From assembly GCA_027016475.1 (NCBI GenBank), contig JALUTL010000170.1, positions 1 to 13,503 of the forward strand: a stretch of 13,503 bases of DNA. Direction: 5' to 3'. The notes beneath the pieces were generated by a model. That model searched no databases and was not told where the DNA came from. It saw only the letters and a list, made by a program, of their open reading frames with translations. This DNA comes from Candidatus Heimdallarchaeota archaeon. GTDB lineage: Archaea; Asgardarchaeota; Heimdallarchaeia; Heimdallarchaeales; Kariarchaeaceae. Numbering within the stretch: the first letter of the stretch is position 1; each line of letters starts with the position of its first letter. Position numbers and translations under genes: made by a program. Of this stretch, positions 1 through 6,597 are shown in pieces.

Positions 1-2
1 TA

Positions 3-1118
3 TTTCTCCACCCTCCAAAATGGAGAAAATGGCTTGTAGTTATTGCATCGACATGGTACTCAATTTTAGCAACCCTGTTGCTCTTTTGGGAAAAGTTTGA
101 CCAACCAGATACCGCGAATGTACTGTTCATCTTTAATCTAAGACACACAAGAAGTGATGCACATCCAATTGGAGCAGGTTTGAAAATCATTACAGAGAAT
201 GGAGAAACTATCATCTACAGTACAAGCCACCAAATTCTTGGAATCCTTTTTTGGATCTTCTGCTTTTCAATTTCGTTTTATTCAGTTTCACGGATTAAAA
301 TACCAAAAATAGACAATAGAGAAGTTGTCATACATGCACAGAAGGTCAAAAAATCGCTTATTATCCAAAGGATTATGGAACTTCTTTGGGCGATATCATT
401 GCTTCCAATTTTCCCCCCTTCGATACCTGATGAAGCTTTGGGATTATTTAATGCATTTATTCTCATAAGCCTAACAGCATTGGCTGTTGTAGTCCTGACC
501 TACCCCGAAGGAATGGCAATAACGGACTACCAATTCTCCCGAACTTTTGCGGCAATTACAAAAGCAGTACAGGTAACACCAGAATTCTTGACAGGAACCA
601 ATTCTTATTTTTTGGATCTGGTGACAACAATAGAGCAATACGATGTTGAAAATCCAGAAAAGATAAACATCGTAGATATAGATGAGCCTTATGGGTTTTT
701 CATCATACAGAAAACTGAAGTTAGATTTGCCCATACGTTCAAAAAAGGGTTTGATTCACTTTTAGTTTCCAACTTTGTTGCGGCGTTCTTTGCGTTTGCA
801 AACGAGGTATTTTACGCAGACACACCTGCAGAGGAAAAGCCTATTATCCAGCGATCTAGAAACGGAATTTATGAAGTGTTTGGCTTTTTGAACAATGGAT
901 TGATATTTGCATATCTCTACAAGGGAATAAGCCTTACCGCTGCCACAAAAATTAGAAAGATTTCGAATATTTTGTTAAGCAAACCTCAAATAAAAGAATA
1001 CATCTCAACCAATAATCCAAAGGTCGATAAGGAAATCCATCAGGAGATTAAGTCCTTGATAATTGAAGTGCTTGAGCACTATGGAAAGAAATTGAATCCG
1101 GATGAATATCAACTTTAA
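3..1118 (+). CDS. Membrane protein with C-terminal longin/roadblock-like domain (5' end outside window)
   Basis: The reading frame is open to the window edge, so the gene is truncated at its 5' end. A TTG at 78 could be mistaken for a start, but the 25 codons before it encode a good hydrophobic span (WLVVIASTWYSILATLLLFW). Counting from the first visible codon there are about four membrane segments: residues 10-29, 76-96, 125-141 and 145-167. A soluble part of about 200 residues follows. Residues 223-330 have the pattern of the longin/roadblock-like sensory domains common in Asgard archaea: a strand (YGFFIIQKTE), a helix with small and aromatic residues (NFVAAFFAFANEVF), then GIYEVFGF and GLIFAYLYKG strands and an amphipathic helix. 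The family assignment rests on pattern recognition only. Such domains often bind small GTPases, so a GTPase-linked membrane scaffold is a guess. Confidence 0.7.
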   Translation, partial: FLHPPKWRKWLVVIASTWYSILATLLLFWEKFDQPDTANVLFIFNLRHTRSDAHPIGAGLKIITENGETIIYSTSHQILGILFWIFCFSISFYSVSRIKIPKIDNREVVIHAQKVKKSLIIQRIMELLWAISLLPIFPPSIPDEALGLFNAFILISLTALAVVVLTYPEGMAITDYQFSRTFAAITKAVQVTPEFLTGTNSYFLDLVTTIEQYDVENPEKINIVDIDEPYGFFIIQKTEVRFAHTFKKGFDSLLVSNFVAAFFAFANEVFYADTPAEEKPIIQRSRNGIYEVFGFLNNGLIFAYLYKGISLTAATKIRKISNILLSKPQIKEYISTNNPKVDKEIHQEIKSLIIEVLEHYGKKLNPDEYQL

Positions 1119-1160
1119 ACAGGCCAAATGCTTGCATTTCATTTTAGAATGATGATAAGA

Positions 1161-1168
1161 TTTTAATT
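1161..1168 (+). promoter_or_regulatory. Putative TATA box of tRNA-Gly
   Basis: TTTTAATT is centred about 35 bases before the first tRNA base. With the usual archaeal TATA-to-start spacing of about 26, transcription would begin near 1191 and give a leader of about 9 bases for RNase P to remove. The purine-rich AAG just upstream could act as a BRE. The assignment is by position and composition only. Confidence 0.4.
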
Positions 1169-1235
1169 CTGAGCAATTCAACAAAGAAGTGCAACTCATG
1201 CGCACGTGATGAAGGGGTATCATATGGGCTTCCCA

Positions 1236-1248
1236 AAAATTTGGATAA
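1236..1248 (+). other. tRNA-Gly intron 1, 13 bases, position 37/38
   Basis: This is the canonical archaeal intron site, one base 3' of the anticodon. The proposed fold has 3-base bulges C-A^A (1234-1236) and A-A^A (1247-1249) around a weak central helix of TCC (1231-1233) with GGA (1243-1245); the neighbouring T-T pair does not close. The inner helix would be too short for a normal loop, so this is a relaxed bulge-helix form. Exact ends are ambiguous by one base either way because A residues flank both junctions; every choice gives the same mature loop. Confidence 0.75.
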
Positions 1249-1269
1249 AGCCTAGTTCCCGGGTTCGAA

Positions 1270-1299
1270 TTTCGTATCATTGTGGTGATCGGACGGATT
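1270..1299 (+). other. tRNA-Gly intron 2, 30 bases, T loop (59/60)
   Basis: A near-ideal bulge-helix-bulge is visible. The central 4-bp helix is TTCG (1264-1267) with CGGA (1294-1297, one G-T pair). It is flanked by 3-base bulges A-A^T (1268-1270) and T-T^T (1298-1300). The inner helix is TTCG (1271-1274) with CGGA (1290-1293), then ATCA/TGAT (1276-1279 with 1286-1289) closing a 6-base loop. Cutting both bulges after the second base joins A59 to T60 and restores the T loop. The splicing endonuclease is known to recognise this geometry. Confidence 0.8.
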
Positions 1300-1315
1300 T
1301 CCCGGCGTGCGCATA

Positions 1316-1320
1316 TTTTT
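1316..1320 (+). terminator. Oligo-T terminator after tRNA-Gly
   Basis: A run of five T residues begins three bases after the discriminator base and is followed by further AT-rich sequence. Archaeal RNA polymerase terminates at such T-runs without a hairpin. Confidence 0.45.
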
Positions 1321-1324
1321 ATGA

Positions 1325-1441
1325 TTATTTGTCTTTGACATCAGCCTCTTCCATTTCGAAGAAATGAAATAGCAAAGTTGTTCCTAGAGTGATAATTGCT
1401 ACAAATATTGTAAAGAATTCGACATAGCTGAAGTTTATCAT
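1325..1441 (-). CDS. Small single-span membrane protein, 38 residues (hypothetical)
   Basis: A short open frame starts with ATG and encodes MINFSYVEFF, a hydrophobic segment that continues through TIFVAIITLGTTLLFHFF, and a charged tail ending in DVKDK. The composition is that of one transmembrane helix (about residues 8-28) followed by a hydrophilic 10-residue tail, unlike a random frame. It lies 47 bases downstream of the TetR-family gene on the same strand. A TATA-like GGTTTTTTAGG (1463-1473, minus strand) is centred 27 bases before the ATG, which would suit a leaderless transcript. No family is recognised. It could be a membrane partner or target of the regulator, or a chance frame; the hydrophobic pattern and promoter spacing favour a real gene only moderately. 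Confidence 0.45.
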   Translation of the reverse strand: MINFSYVEFFTIFVAIITLGTTLLFHFFEMEEADVKDK

Positions 1442-1462
1442 CAGATGATGCTGAAAGCGTGG

Positions 1463-1473
1463 CCTAAAAAACC
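1463..1473 (-). promoter_or_regulatory. Possible TATA element of the 38-residue membrane protein
   Basis: Read on the minus strand this is GGTTTTTTAGG, centred about 27 bases from the ATG of the small gene. That spacing predicts transcription starting at or next to the start codon. The match to a TATA box is loose. Confidence 0.25.
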
Positions 1474-1488
1474 TTGTTTTTCTTGACA

Positions 1489-2130
1489 TCAGGAGAGGTA
1501 TTGTTTTTTCCAGCCATCGAGGTAGAGGGAGACATTTGTCTTGACATAAAGGTCAAATGAAGTATTTTTGTAGATTTCTTCAGTCATTGTATAGCCACCA
1601 TGGATAATTTGCCAAAGTCCTCTGGATAATACCCTTACTGCCTCAGGATGAAGGTTTTCTGTTGATTCTGAAGAATTGCAGATTGAGATGACTTTCGATT
1701 GGAAAGTCTGAAACAATTTTAAAGGAGCATCTTCATAAATAGACCCTTCATAGGAGCTTTCGAACATAAGCCGGTAGAAGTACGCGAAGTTGGTTGCAAA
1801 CTGATAGTAGGTACGTGCCAATTCCATGATCTTGTCTTTCAAAGGAACTTCGGGGTCGTCTGAAACTGCGGAAAGGTTGTGTTCCAAATGTATCAGCCCT
1901 TCGTCTATTAATGTAATCAGAATGCTTTCTTTGCTGTCAAAGTATGAATAGATGGATGCAGGTGATGTCCCTAATTCCTTGGCGATGTCTCTGATGCGAA
2001 CTTTGCTATATCCGCCCTCTACAAGCAACAGAGCAGCCAAGCTTAAAATTTCTTGTCGTCTCATCTCTTTCTGCTGCTGTGTAACCAAACGAACCCGCTT
2101 TTTTTTCTCCGGGCGAGTATTTTTGTCCAT
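1489..2130 (-). CDS. TetR/AcrR-family transcriptional regulator
   Basis: The 213-residue product is a typical length for the family. After a basic N-terminus (residues 1-24, rich in K and R), residues 27-75 form the TetR helix-turn-helix: helix 1 around EILSLAALLLVEGGYSK, then VRIRDIAKELGTS with recognition helix PASIYSYFDSKESIL. The C-terminal half is all-helical, and GLWQIIHGGYT near residues 170-180 resembles the WHG-type ligand domain of some TetR proteins. The frame is open 24 codons further upstream, but the ATG at 2130 is preferred because the basic HTH region begins there and a TATA box lies 26 bases before it. It is divergent from rpoA1 and precedes the small membrane-protein gene. 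The ligand is unknown. Likely targets are its own promoter and the downstream gene. Confidence 0.85.
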   Translation of the reverse strand: MDKNTRPEKKKRVRLVTQQQKEMRRQEILSLAALLLVEGGYSKVRIRDIAKELGTSPASIYSYFDSKESILITLIDEGLIHLEHNLSAVSDDPEVPLKDKIMELARTYYQFATNFAYFYRLMFESSYEGSIYEDAPLKLFQTFQSKVISICNSSESTENLHPEAVRVLSRGLWQIIHGGYTMTEEIYKNTSFDLYVKTNVSLYLDGWKKQYLS

Positions 2131-2152
2131 CCAATGAAAATATAATGCTAAA

Positions 2153-2161
2153 CTAAAATAA
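2153..2161 (-). promoter_or_regulatory. TATA box of the TetR-family gene
   Basis: Minus-strand TTATTTTAG is centred about 26-27 bases upstream of the ATG at 2130, so the mRNA would be leaderless. This spacing was used to choose the start. A second AT-rich stretch (TATATTTTC) is only about 10 bases from the ATG, too close to be the TATA box. Confidence 0.45.
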
Positions 2162-2277
2162 GGTTTCTGATACACTTGTCGCAGAGAGTGTGTGAAAAAC
2201 AAAGAATGTTACTTTTTTTTCGAGGGGAGCAGAAAGATCATGAGGGAGTGAGGCTACGGAAGTACACCATCTGAAGA

Positions 2278-2287
2278 ATTAAATAAA
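2278..2287 (+). promoter_or_regulatory. Putative TATA box of rpoA1-rpoA2
   Basis: ATTAAATAAA is the best TATA-like element upstream of rpoA1. It predicts a transcription start near 2309 and a leader of about 56 bases, unusually long for this window, which would contain the palindrome at 2319-2335. Confidence 0.45.
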
Positions 2288-2318
2288 AGGGTTTTCTACG
2301 AAAGATAGATAATCATGT

Positions 2319-2335
2319 TGCTCTAGTCTAGAGCA
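2319..2335. repeat. Perfect 17-bp palindrome upstream of rpoA1
   Basis: TGCTCTAG, a single central T, then CTAGAGCA: 8-bp arms with no mismatch, ending 30 bases before the rpoA1 start. As DNA it has the size and symmetry of an operator for a dimeric repressor such as a TetR protein. As RNA it could fold as a 6-bp hairpin with a 5-base loop in the leader. Which is relevant cannot be told from sequence. Confidence 0.6.
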
Positions 2336-2357
2336 TCGTTTTTACAATTTCTCTGTT

Positions 2358-2363
2358 GGTGGA
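2358..2363 (+). promoter_or_regulatory. Weak Shine-Dalgarno of rpoA1
   Basis: GGTGGA lies two bases before the ATG at 2366. It matches the anti-Shine-Dalgarno core only partly and is very close to the start. The start is fixed mainly by the conserved A' N-terminus (KKIDAIKFGLLSPDEIRKMS). Confidence 0.35.
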
Positions 2364-2365
2364 CC

Positions 2366-5300
2366 ATGGCAAGCACATTACCCAAAAAAATTGATGCAAT
2401 TAAATTCGGATTGCTTTCACCTGATGAAATCCGAAAAATGAGTGTTCAAAGGATTGTTACGGCAGATACATTTGATGAGGACGGAACACCGATTCCCAAC
2501 GGACTCATGGATTCTGCACTAGGAACAATAGATCCTGGAACACGATGTTCAACATGTGGCAATAGAATAGGCGGATGTCCAGGACATTTTGGCCACATTG
2601 AGCTTCAACGCCCAATCATTCACGTCGGCTTCAACAAGACAATTTACAAGATCCTCCAAGTCATTTGCAGGAAATGTTCCAGAATTATGCTACCTCCCAA
2701 GGAGATTAACCGATACGTGAAAATTTTGAAAAAGAAGAGAGAGGAAACTGGATCCTTGGACATTGTGTATGTTGAGGAGGTTTGGAAACGAGCAAAAAGG
2801 AACAGAGATCAGCTTATAAACCCAAAAAGTGAAGAAGAAGCTGGCAGGGGATGCTACCACTGCAACGAATTTCAGCACAAAGTTCGACTCGAGAAGCCTA
2901 CAACATACTACGAAGAATTTGAAACGGCAGAAGGAACAAAGGTATCCGACAAGCTGTCCCCCTTGGACGTACAAAACAGACTGAAGCAAATCCCAGATGA
3001 TGACTGCCTTTTGTTGGGAATTGACCCCGAATCGGCTAGACCAGAATGGATGGTGTTAGATGTCCTTTTAGTCCCTCCTGTCAGTGTCAGACCAAGTATC
3101 ACCTTAGATTCTGGCATTAGATCAGAAGATGACCTGACGCACAAATTGGTTGACATTATCAGAATCAACCAAAAGCTCTACGACAATAGAGAATCAGGAG
3201 CACCACAATTGATTGTGGAAGACTTGTGGGAACTCCTTCAATACCATGTAACGACGTACTTTGATAATGAAGTCAGCGGAATCCCCCCTGCAAGACATAG
3301 AAGCGGAAGGGCTTTGAGAACATTGGCACAACGGCTGAAGGGAAAGGAAGGAAGATTCAGATCCAACCTTAGCGGAAAGCGTGTTGATTTCTCCGCCCGT
3401 ACCGTAATTTCTCCTGACCCGCTGCTTTCAATTAATCAAGTCGGTGTTCCTAAAGAAATTGCTGAAATCCTTACAGTCCCTGAAAGAGTGACAGAATGGA
3501 ACATTGAAGAAATGAAAGAATTGGTCATGCAGGGGCCAAAAGGAAGCCCAGGAGTCAATTACATAATCAGAGACGATGGAAGACGTGTCGATCTGAGATT
3601 TGCTAGGGATCCTTCTGTCATTGCCAATGCCTTAAGACCAGGATTCATTATTGAAAGACATTTGAGAGATGGAGATATAGTGCTGTTCAATCGACAACCA
3701 AGTCTCCACAGGATGAGCATTATGGCACATGAAGTGAAGGTAATGCCGTTTAAGACATTCCGACTCAACCTGAGCGTATGTCTTTCTGGTGATACGGAGA
3801 TGTTCACTGACTTTGGTAAAGTCAGGATGGACAACTTGGTCAAGGACATCAGCAGATATTCACCTATGTCAGCCAAATGGGAAGACGAAAAATCAGTCTA
3901 TTTCTCAGGGATCAAGAAATCCTTTATCATCAATCCATCTGAACTTGGGCTCAAATCCTATCAAATCACTACAAAAGCAGGGAGAACAATTAAGGCAACG
4001 TCGGAACACCCATTCTATACGGCCAAAGGAATGATTAGGGCACAAGATCTGAAGGTAGGAGACAAATTGGCCATCTATCCAATAGAGTTGCCCGATGCCG
4101 ATTTTTATGGAAAGCAGATTGCCAATGAAAACGAGTTTATTGAGTTTTTGAACAATTGGCCCAATGTCTACAAGGAAAAAACACTCAAGACAATCAAATC
4201 ATTGAAGCTTCTGAACATACCCAGCACATCACCAAAGAGGATTCTGCTGGCCAGATTGATCGGACACCTTATTGGTGATGGATCTCTTCTGATCAAACCT
4301 GAAGGAGGAAGAGTGGTTTTCAGAAGTTCTAGCATGAAGGATATCGAGAGAATAAGAGATGACATTCTGAAACTTGGTATAGAACCTACACCGATCAAAA
4401 AAACAGTAAGCAAAGGATTTGAGATAGTCAACTTATCAGGAAAAACAACCAAGCCAATTGGCACCATTTATTGCTTTGAGATTAGAAGAAAGCCACTAGC
4501 CCTTTATTTCAATTTTCTGGGTGTGCCTGAAGGTGACAGAACAACTCAAGCATTTCCGGTACCAGAATGGATTAAAAATGGCTCAAAAGCCGAACAAAGG
4601 GAATTCCTGAGAAGTTATTTTGGTGCGGAAATGACTACACCTACAATTCGAAAAGAATCTGCAAAAAGAATGAGCGAGCTGCGTTTCAAAATAGTAAAGA
4701 CGGAAAATGTCGACCCATACGCATTTCTAGAGGACATACAAGAAATGCTTGAAGGCTTTGATGTACGAACAAAAATAAGGAAACCGTTGAAGGGCAATAT
4801 TCGAAAGAAGGACGGAAAAGCAACTATTGTCTATACAGTTGCTGTTATGGAAGAAGACAGCAACCTATACAACTTCTTTACAAAAATCGGATATGAATAC
4901 GCAACCAACAAGGAAGTTCTTGCCAGATATGCCTCTGAATACTATAGACACAAGCTCTCTGAAATTGCCCACAGAACAGAAATGTTGCATCAAAGCCATG
5001 AATTGCGACAACAGGGCTATACATATGCACAAATCGAAATGGAAACTGGCTTAAGAAAATCTCAAATAACTGCTTGGCATACAAGCGGTGTTTCATCACC
5101 AAGAACCGACCATGACTTCCCATCATTTGAGGAATGGAAAGCTGAAAACACAACAGAGGGCGGTTTCATTTGGGATCAGGTTCAGAGTATAGAGGAAATT
5201 TTCCTCGAAAAGGCATATGACATCACCACGGCTGATGAAAACCACAATTTTGTGGCCGCTCAATTTTTGACTAGTAATTGTAGACCATACAATGCAGATT

Positions 5301-6595
5301 TTGATGGCGACGAAATGAATCTTCACGTCCCACAGAGTGAGGAGGCAAGGGCAGAAGCAGCAATTTTGATGAAGGTTCAAGAGCAAATCAGCACACCAAG
5401 ATACGGAGGACCTATTATTGGTGCCATTCAAGATTTCATTACATCAGCCTATTTCCTTACACGAAGCGGCACATTCTTTGATCGTAAGGTAGCAAGTGAA
5501 CTGTTGACCGCTGCAGGAGTAACCGAGATACCAGAACCGGACAAGGTAGACATGAAGGGGAATCCTCTTTGGTCAGGCCGTTCAATTTTCAGTTCACTGT
5601 TGCCTAAATCATTGAACTTCCAGATGAAGAACAAGCTGTGTGAATGTAGCAAGACCCAGCCTGACGGTCAGTGTCTTAAAGAAAAATGTCCAACGGATGG
5701 ATATGTGATTATCCGCAACGGCAAGCTCATCGCGGGCGTAATTGACAAGAACGGCTTCGGAGCGGAAGTTCCAAATTCAGTGCTTCACCGAATCCTCAAG
5801 GAAAATGGTACAGATGTGACCAGAAGGTTCCTTGACGGCGTGACTCGGATGCTGGTTGCCTACATCACACGTAAAGGCTTTTCAATAGGTGTCGACGCCG
5901 TTGAAGTGCCTGCTGAGGGAAGAGCACGAATATTGAAGGAAATCGAGGAAAAAAAGAAAGAGGTTGACGAACTGATCAAAAAATATCGTGAAGGCAAGCT
6001 GGAAAGAATTCCAGGAAACACGTTGGAAGAGACCTTGGAGGTGCATATTCAAGACATTCTTGCAAAAGCCAGAGATGAGGCTGGAAACATCAGTGCAGAA
6101 TATCTTGGTATGAAAAATGAAGCGGTGATTATGGCAAAAACTGGAGCCAGAGGAAACATGATAAACCTCGCACAAATGAGTGCCTGTGTTGGCCAGCAAT
6201 CAGTCAGAGGAAATAGAATTATGAGAGGCTATAAAGATCGAACTTTGCCTCACTTCAAACCGGGTGATCTTTCTGCTGATGCTCATGGGTTTGTTAACTC
6301 CAGTTTTAGATCAGGATTGAATCCCATCGAATTTTTCATGCATGCATGTGGTGGTCGAGAAGGGCTTGTCGATACGGCAGTCAGAACAAGTAGTAGTGGT
6401 TATATGCAACGAAGGTTGGTCAATGCCATGCAGGACTTGGCCTCCTATTATGACCGAACAGTTCGAAACTCAACAGGGGAGATAATTCAATTCAAATTTG
6501 GAGAAGACAACATCGATCCCGGCAAGAGTGATTTTGGCAAGGCAGTCAATTTGGACGTGATTCTTCAGAAAGTGTTGGACGATGAGGAGGAATAA
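2366..6595 (+). CDS. rpoA1: DNA-directed RNA polymerase subunit A' (Rpo1N), intein-containing precursor
   Basis: This is the N-terminal part of the split largest subunit of archaeal RNA polymerase, equivalent to the first two-thirds of eukaryotic Rpb1. The precursor is 1409 residues; removing a 500-residue intein (472-971) leaves about 909, normal for archaeal A'. Visible landmarks are the N-terminal IKFGLLSPDEIRKMS, the zinc clamp CSTC...CPGHFGH (61-77), a second cysteine pair set CRKC (101-104) and CYHC (163-166), the GKEGRFRSNLSGKRVDFSAR switch/lid region near 327-346, NRQPSLHRMS (about 443-452), and the catalytic NADFDGD metal loop (976-982) directly after the intein. A funnel/bridge region (ARGNMINLAQMSACVGQQ) and a Gly-rich GGREGLVDTAVRTSSSGYMQR follow near the C-terminus. 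Its end carries the ribosome-binding site of rpoA2, so the two subunits are co-expressed. Confidence 0.98.
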   Translation: MASTLPKKIDAIKFGLLSPDEIRKMSVQRIVTADTFDEDGTPIPNGLMDSALGTIDPGTRCSTCGNRIGGCPGHFGHIELQRPIIHVGFNKTIYKILQVICRKCSRIMLPPKEINRYVKILKKKREETGSLDIVYVEEVWKRAKRNRDQLINPKSEEEAGRGCYHCNEFQHKVRLEKPTTYYEEFETAEGTKVSDKLSPLDVQNRLKQIPDDDCLLLGIDPESARPEWMVLDVLLVPPVSVRPSITLDSGIRSEDDLTHKLVDIIRINQKLYDNRESGAPQLIVEDLWELLQYHVTTYFDNEVSGIPPARHRSGRALRTLAQRLKGKEGRFRSNLSGKRVDFSARTVISPDPLLSINQVGVPKEIAEILTVPERVTEWNIEEMKELVMQGPKGSPGVNYIIRDDGRRVDLRFARDPSVIANALRPGFIIERHLRDGDIVLFNRQPSLHRMSIMAHEVKVMPFKTFRLNLSVCLSGDTEMFTDFGKVRMDNLVKDISRYSPMSAKWEDEKSVYFSGIKKSFIINPSELGLKSYQITTKAGRTIKATSEHPFYTAKGMIRAQDLKVGDKLAIYPIELPDADFYGKQIANENEFIEFLNNWPNVYKEKTLKTIKSLKLLNIPSTSPKRILLARLIGHLIGDGSLLIKPEGGRVVFRSSSMKDIERIRDDILKLGIEPTPIKKTVSKGFEIVNLSGKTTKPIGTIYCFEIRRKPLALYFNFLGVPEGDRTTQAFPVPEWIKNGSKAEQREFLRSYFGAEMTTPTIRKESAKRMSELRFKIVKTENVDPYAFLEDIQEMLEGFDVRTKIRKPLKGNIRKKDGKATIVYTVAVMEEDSNLYNFFTKIGYEYATNKEVLARYASEYYRHKLSEIAHRTEMLHQSHELRQQGYTYAQIEMETGLRKSQITAWHTSGVSSPRTDHDFPSFEEWKAENTTEGGFIWDQVQSIEEIFLEKAYDITTADENHNFVAAQFLTSNCRPYNADFDGDEMNLHVPQSEEARAEAAILMKVQEQISTPRYGGPIIGAIQDFITSAYFLTRSGTFFDRKVASELLTAAGVTEIPEPDKVDMKGNPLWSGRSIFSSLLPKSLNFQMKNKLCECSKTQPDGQCLKEKCPTDGYVIIRNGKLIAGVIDKNGFGAEVPNSVLHRILKENGTDVTRRFLDGVTRMLVAYITRKGFSIGVDAVEVPAEGRARILKEIEEKKKEVDELIKKYREGKLERIPGNTLEETLEVHIQDILAKARDEAGNISAEYLGMKNEAVIMAKTGARGNMINLAQMSACVGQQSVRGNRIMRGYKDRTLPHFKPGDLSADAHGFVNSSFRSGLNPIEFFMHACGGREGLVDTAVRTSSSGYMQRRLVNAMQDLASYYDRTVRNSTGEIIQFKFGEDNIDPGKSDFGKAVNLDVILQKVLDDEEE
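3779..5278 (+). mobile_element. Intein in RpoA1 with LAGLIDADG homing endonuclease
   Basis: The intein spans residues 472-971 and starts with Cys (CLSGDTEMF). The exteins rejoin as RLNLSV-C-RPYNADFDGDEMN, the conserved catalytic loop, so the +1 residue is Cys. Block B is ATSEH (T545, H548). The C-terminal block contains NHNFVAA and ends FLTSN; Asn971 is present but the penultimate residue is Ser instead of the usual His. The endonuclease part has a good first motif LARLIGHLIGDG (acid D638) and a diverged second motif FLRSYFGAEM, where Glu755 may stand for the usual Asp. Residues about 875-905 look like an added helix-turn-helix (ELRQQGYTYAQIEMETGL), probably for DNA recognition. The same host gene in Methanocaldococcus jannaschii is known to hold an intein. 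The endonuclease could still be active. Confidence 0.93.
6584..6590 (+). promoter_or_regulatory. Shine-Dalgarno of rpoA2 inside the end of rpoA1
   Basis: GAGGAGG lies seven bases before the rpoA2 ATG and forms the last Glu codons of rpoA1. The rpoA1 stop and the rpoA2 start are separated by two bases, so translational coupling is likely. Confidence 0.75.
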
Positions 6596-6597
6596 AA

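Larger units (their letters stand above)
1200..1313 (+). tRNA. tRNA-Gly (anticodon CCC) with two introns
   Basis: A complete cloverleaf of 71 bases appears once two insertions are removed. The acceptor stem GCGCACG (1200-1206) pairs perfectly with CGTGCGC (1306-1312), and the discriminator is A1313; CCA is not encoded. The D stem is ATGA/TCAT (1209-1212 with 1220-1223) with loop AGGGGTA, which holds the GG of a D loop. The anticodon stem TGGGC (1225-1229) pairs with GCCTA (1250-1254), with one G-T wobble. The mature loop is TTCCCAA, with anticodon CCC at 1232-1234, reading glycine GGG codons. The T stem CCGGG (1259-1263) pairs with CCCGG (1301-1305), and the mature loop is TTCGAAT. The 13-base insertion sits at 37/38 and the 30-base insertion at 59/60. 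Perfect pairing on both sides of the insertions makes the call strong; A73 and a C35-C36 anticodon fit archaeal glycine tRNAs. Confidence 0.88.

Noticed and set aside
78..80. TTG at 78 as the start of the first membrane protein
   Set aside because: The frame is open to the window edge and the preceding codons encode a transmembrane helix that this start would cut.
1148..1172. C/D-box sRNA candidate (ATGATGA followed by CTGA)
   Set aside because: No second C'/D' pair and no flanking terminal stem; the tRNA promoter explains the AT-rich part.
2131..2202. 24-residue upstream extension of the TetR-family gene
   Set aside because: The extension runs through the TATA element and is unlike a TetR N-terminus; the ATG at 2130 is followed by the expected basic segment.
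2240..2275. Second C/D-box-like arrangement before rpoA1
   Set aside because: The C box has a mismatch and the internal boxes are missing.
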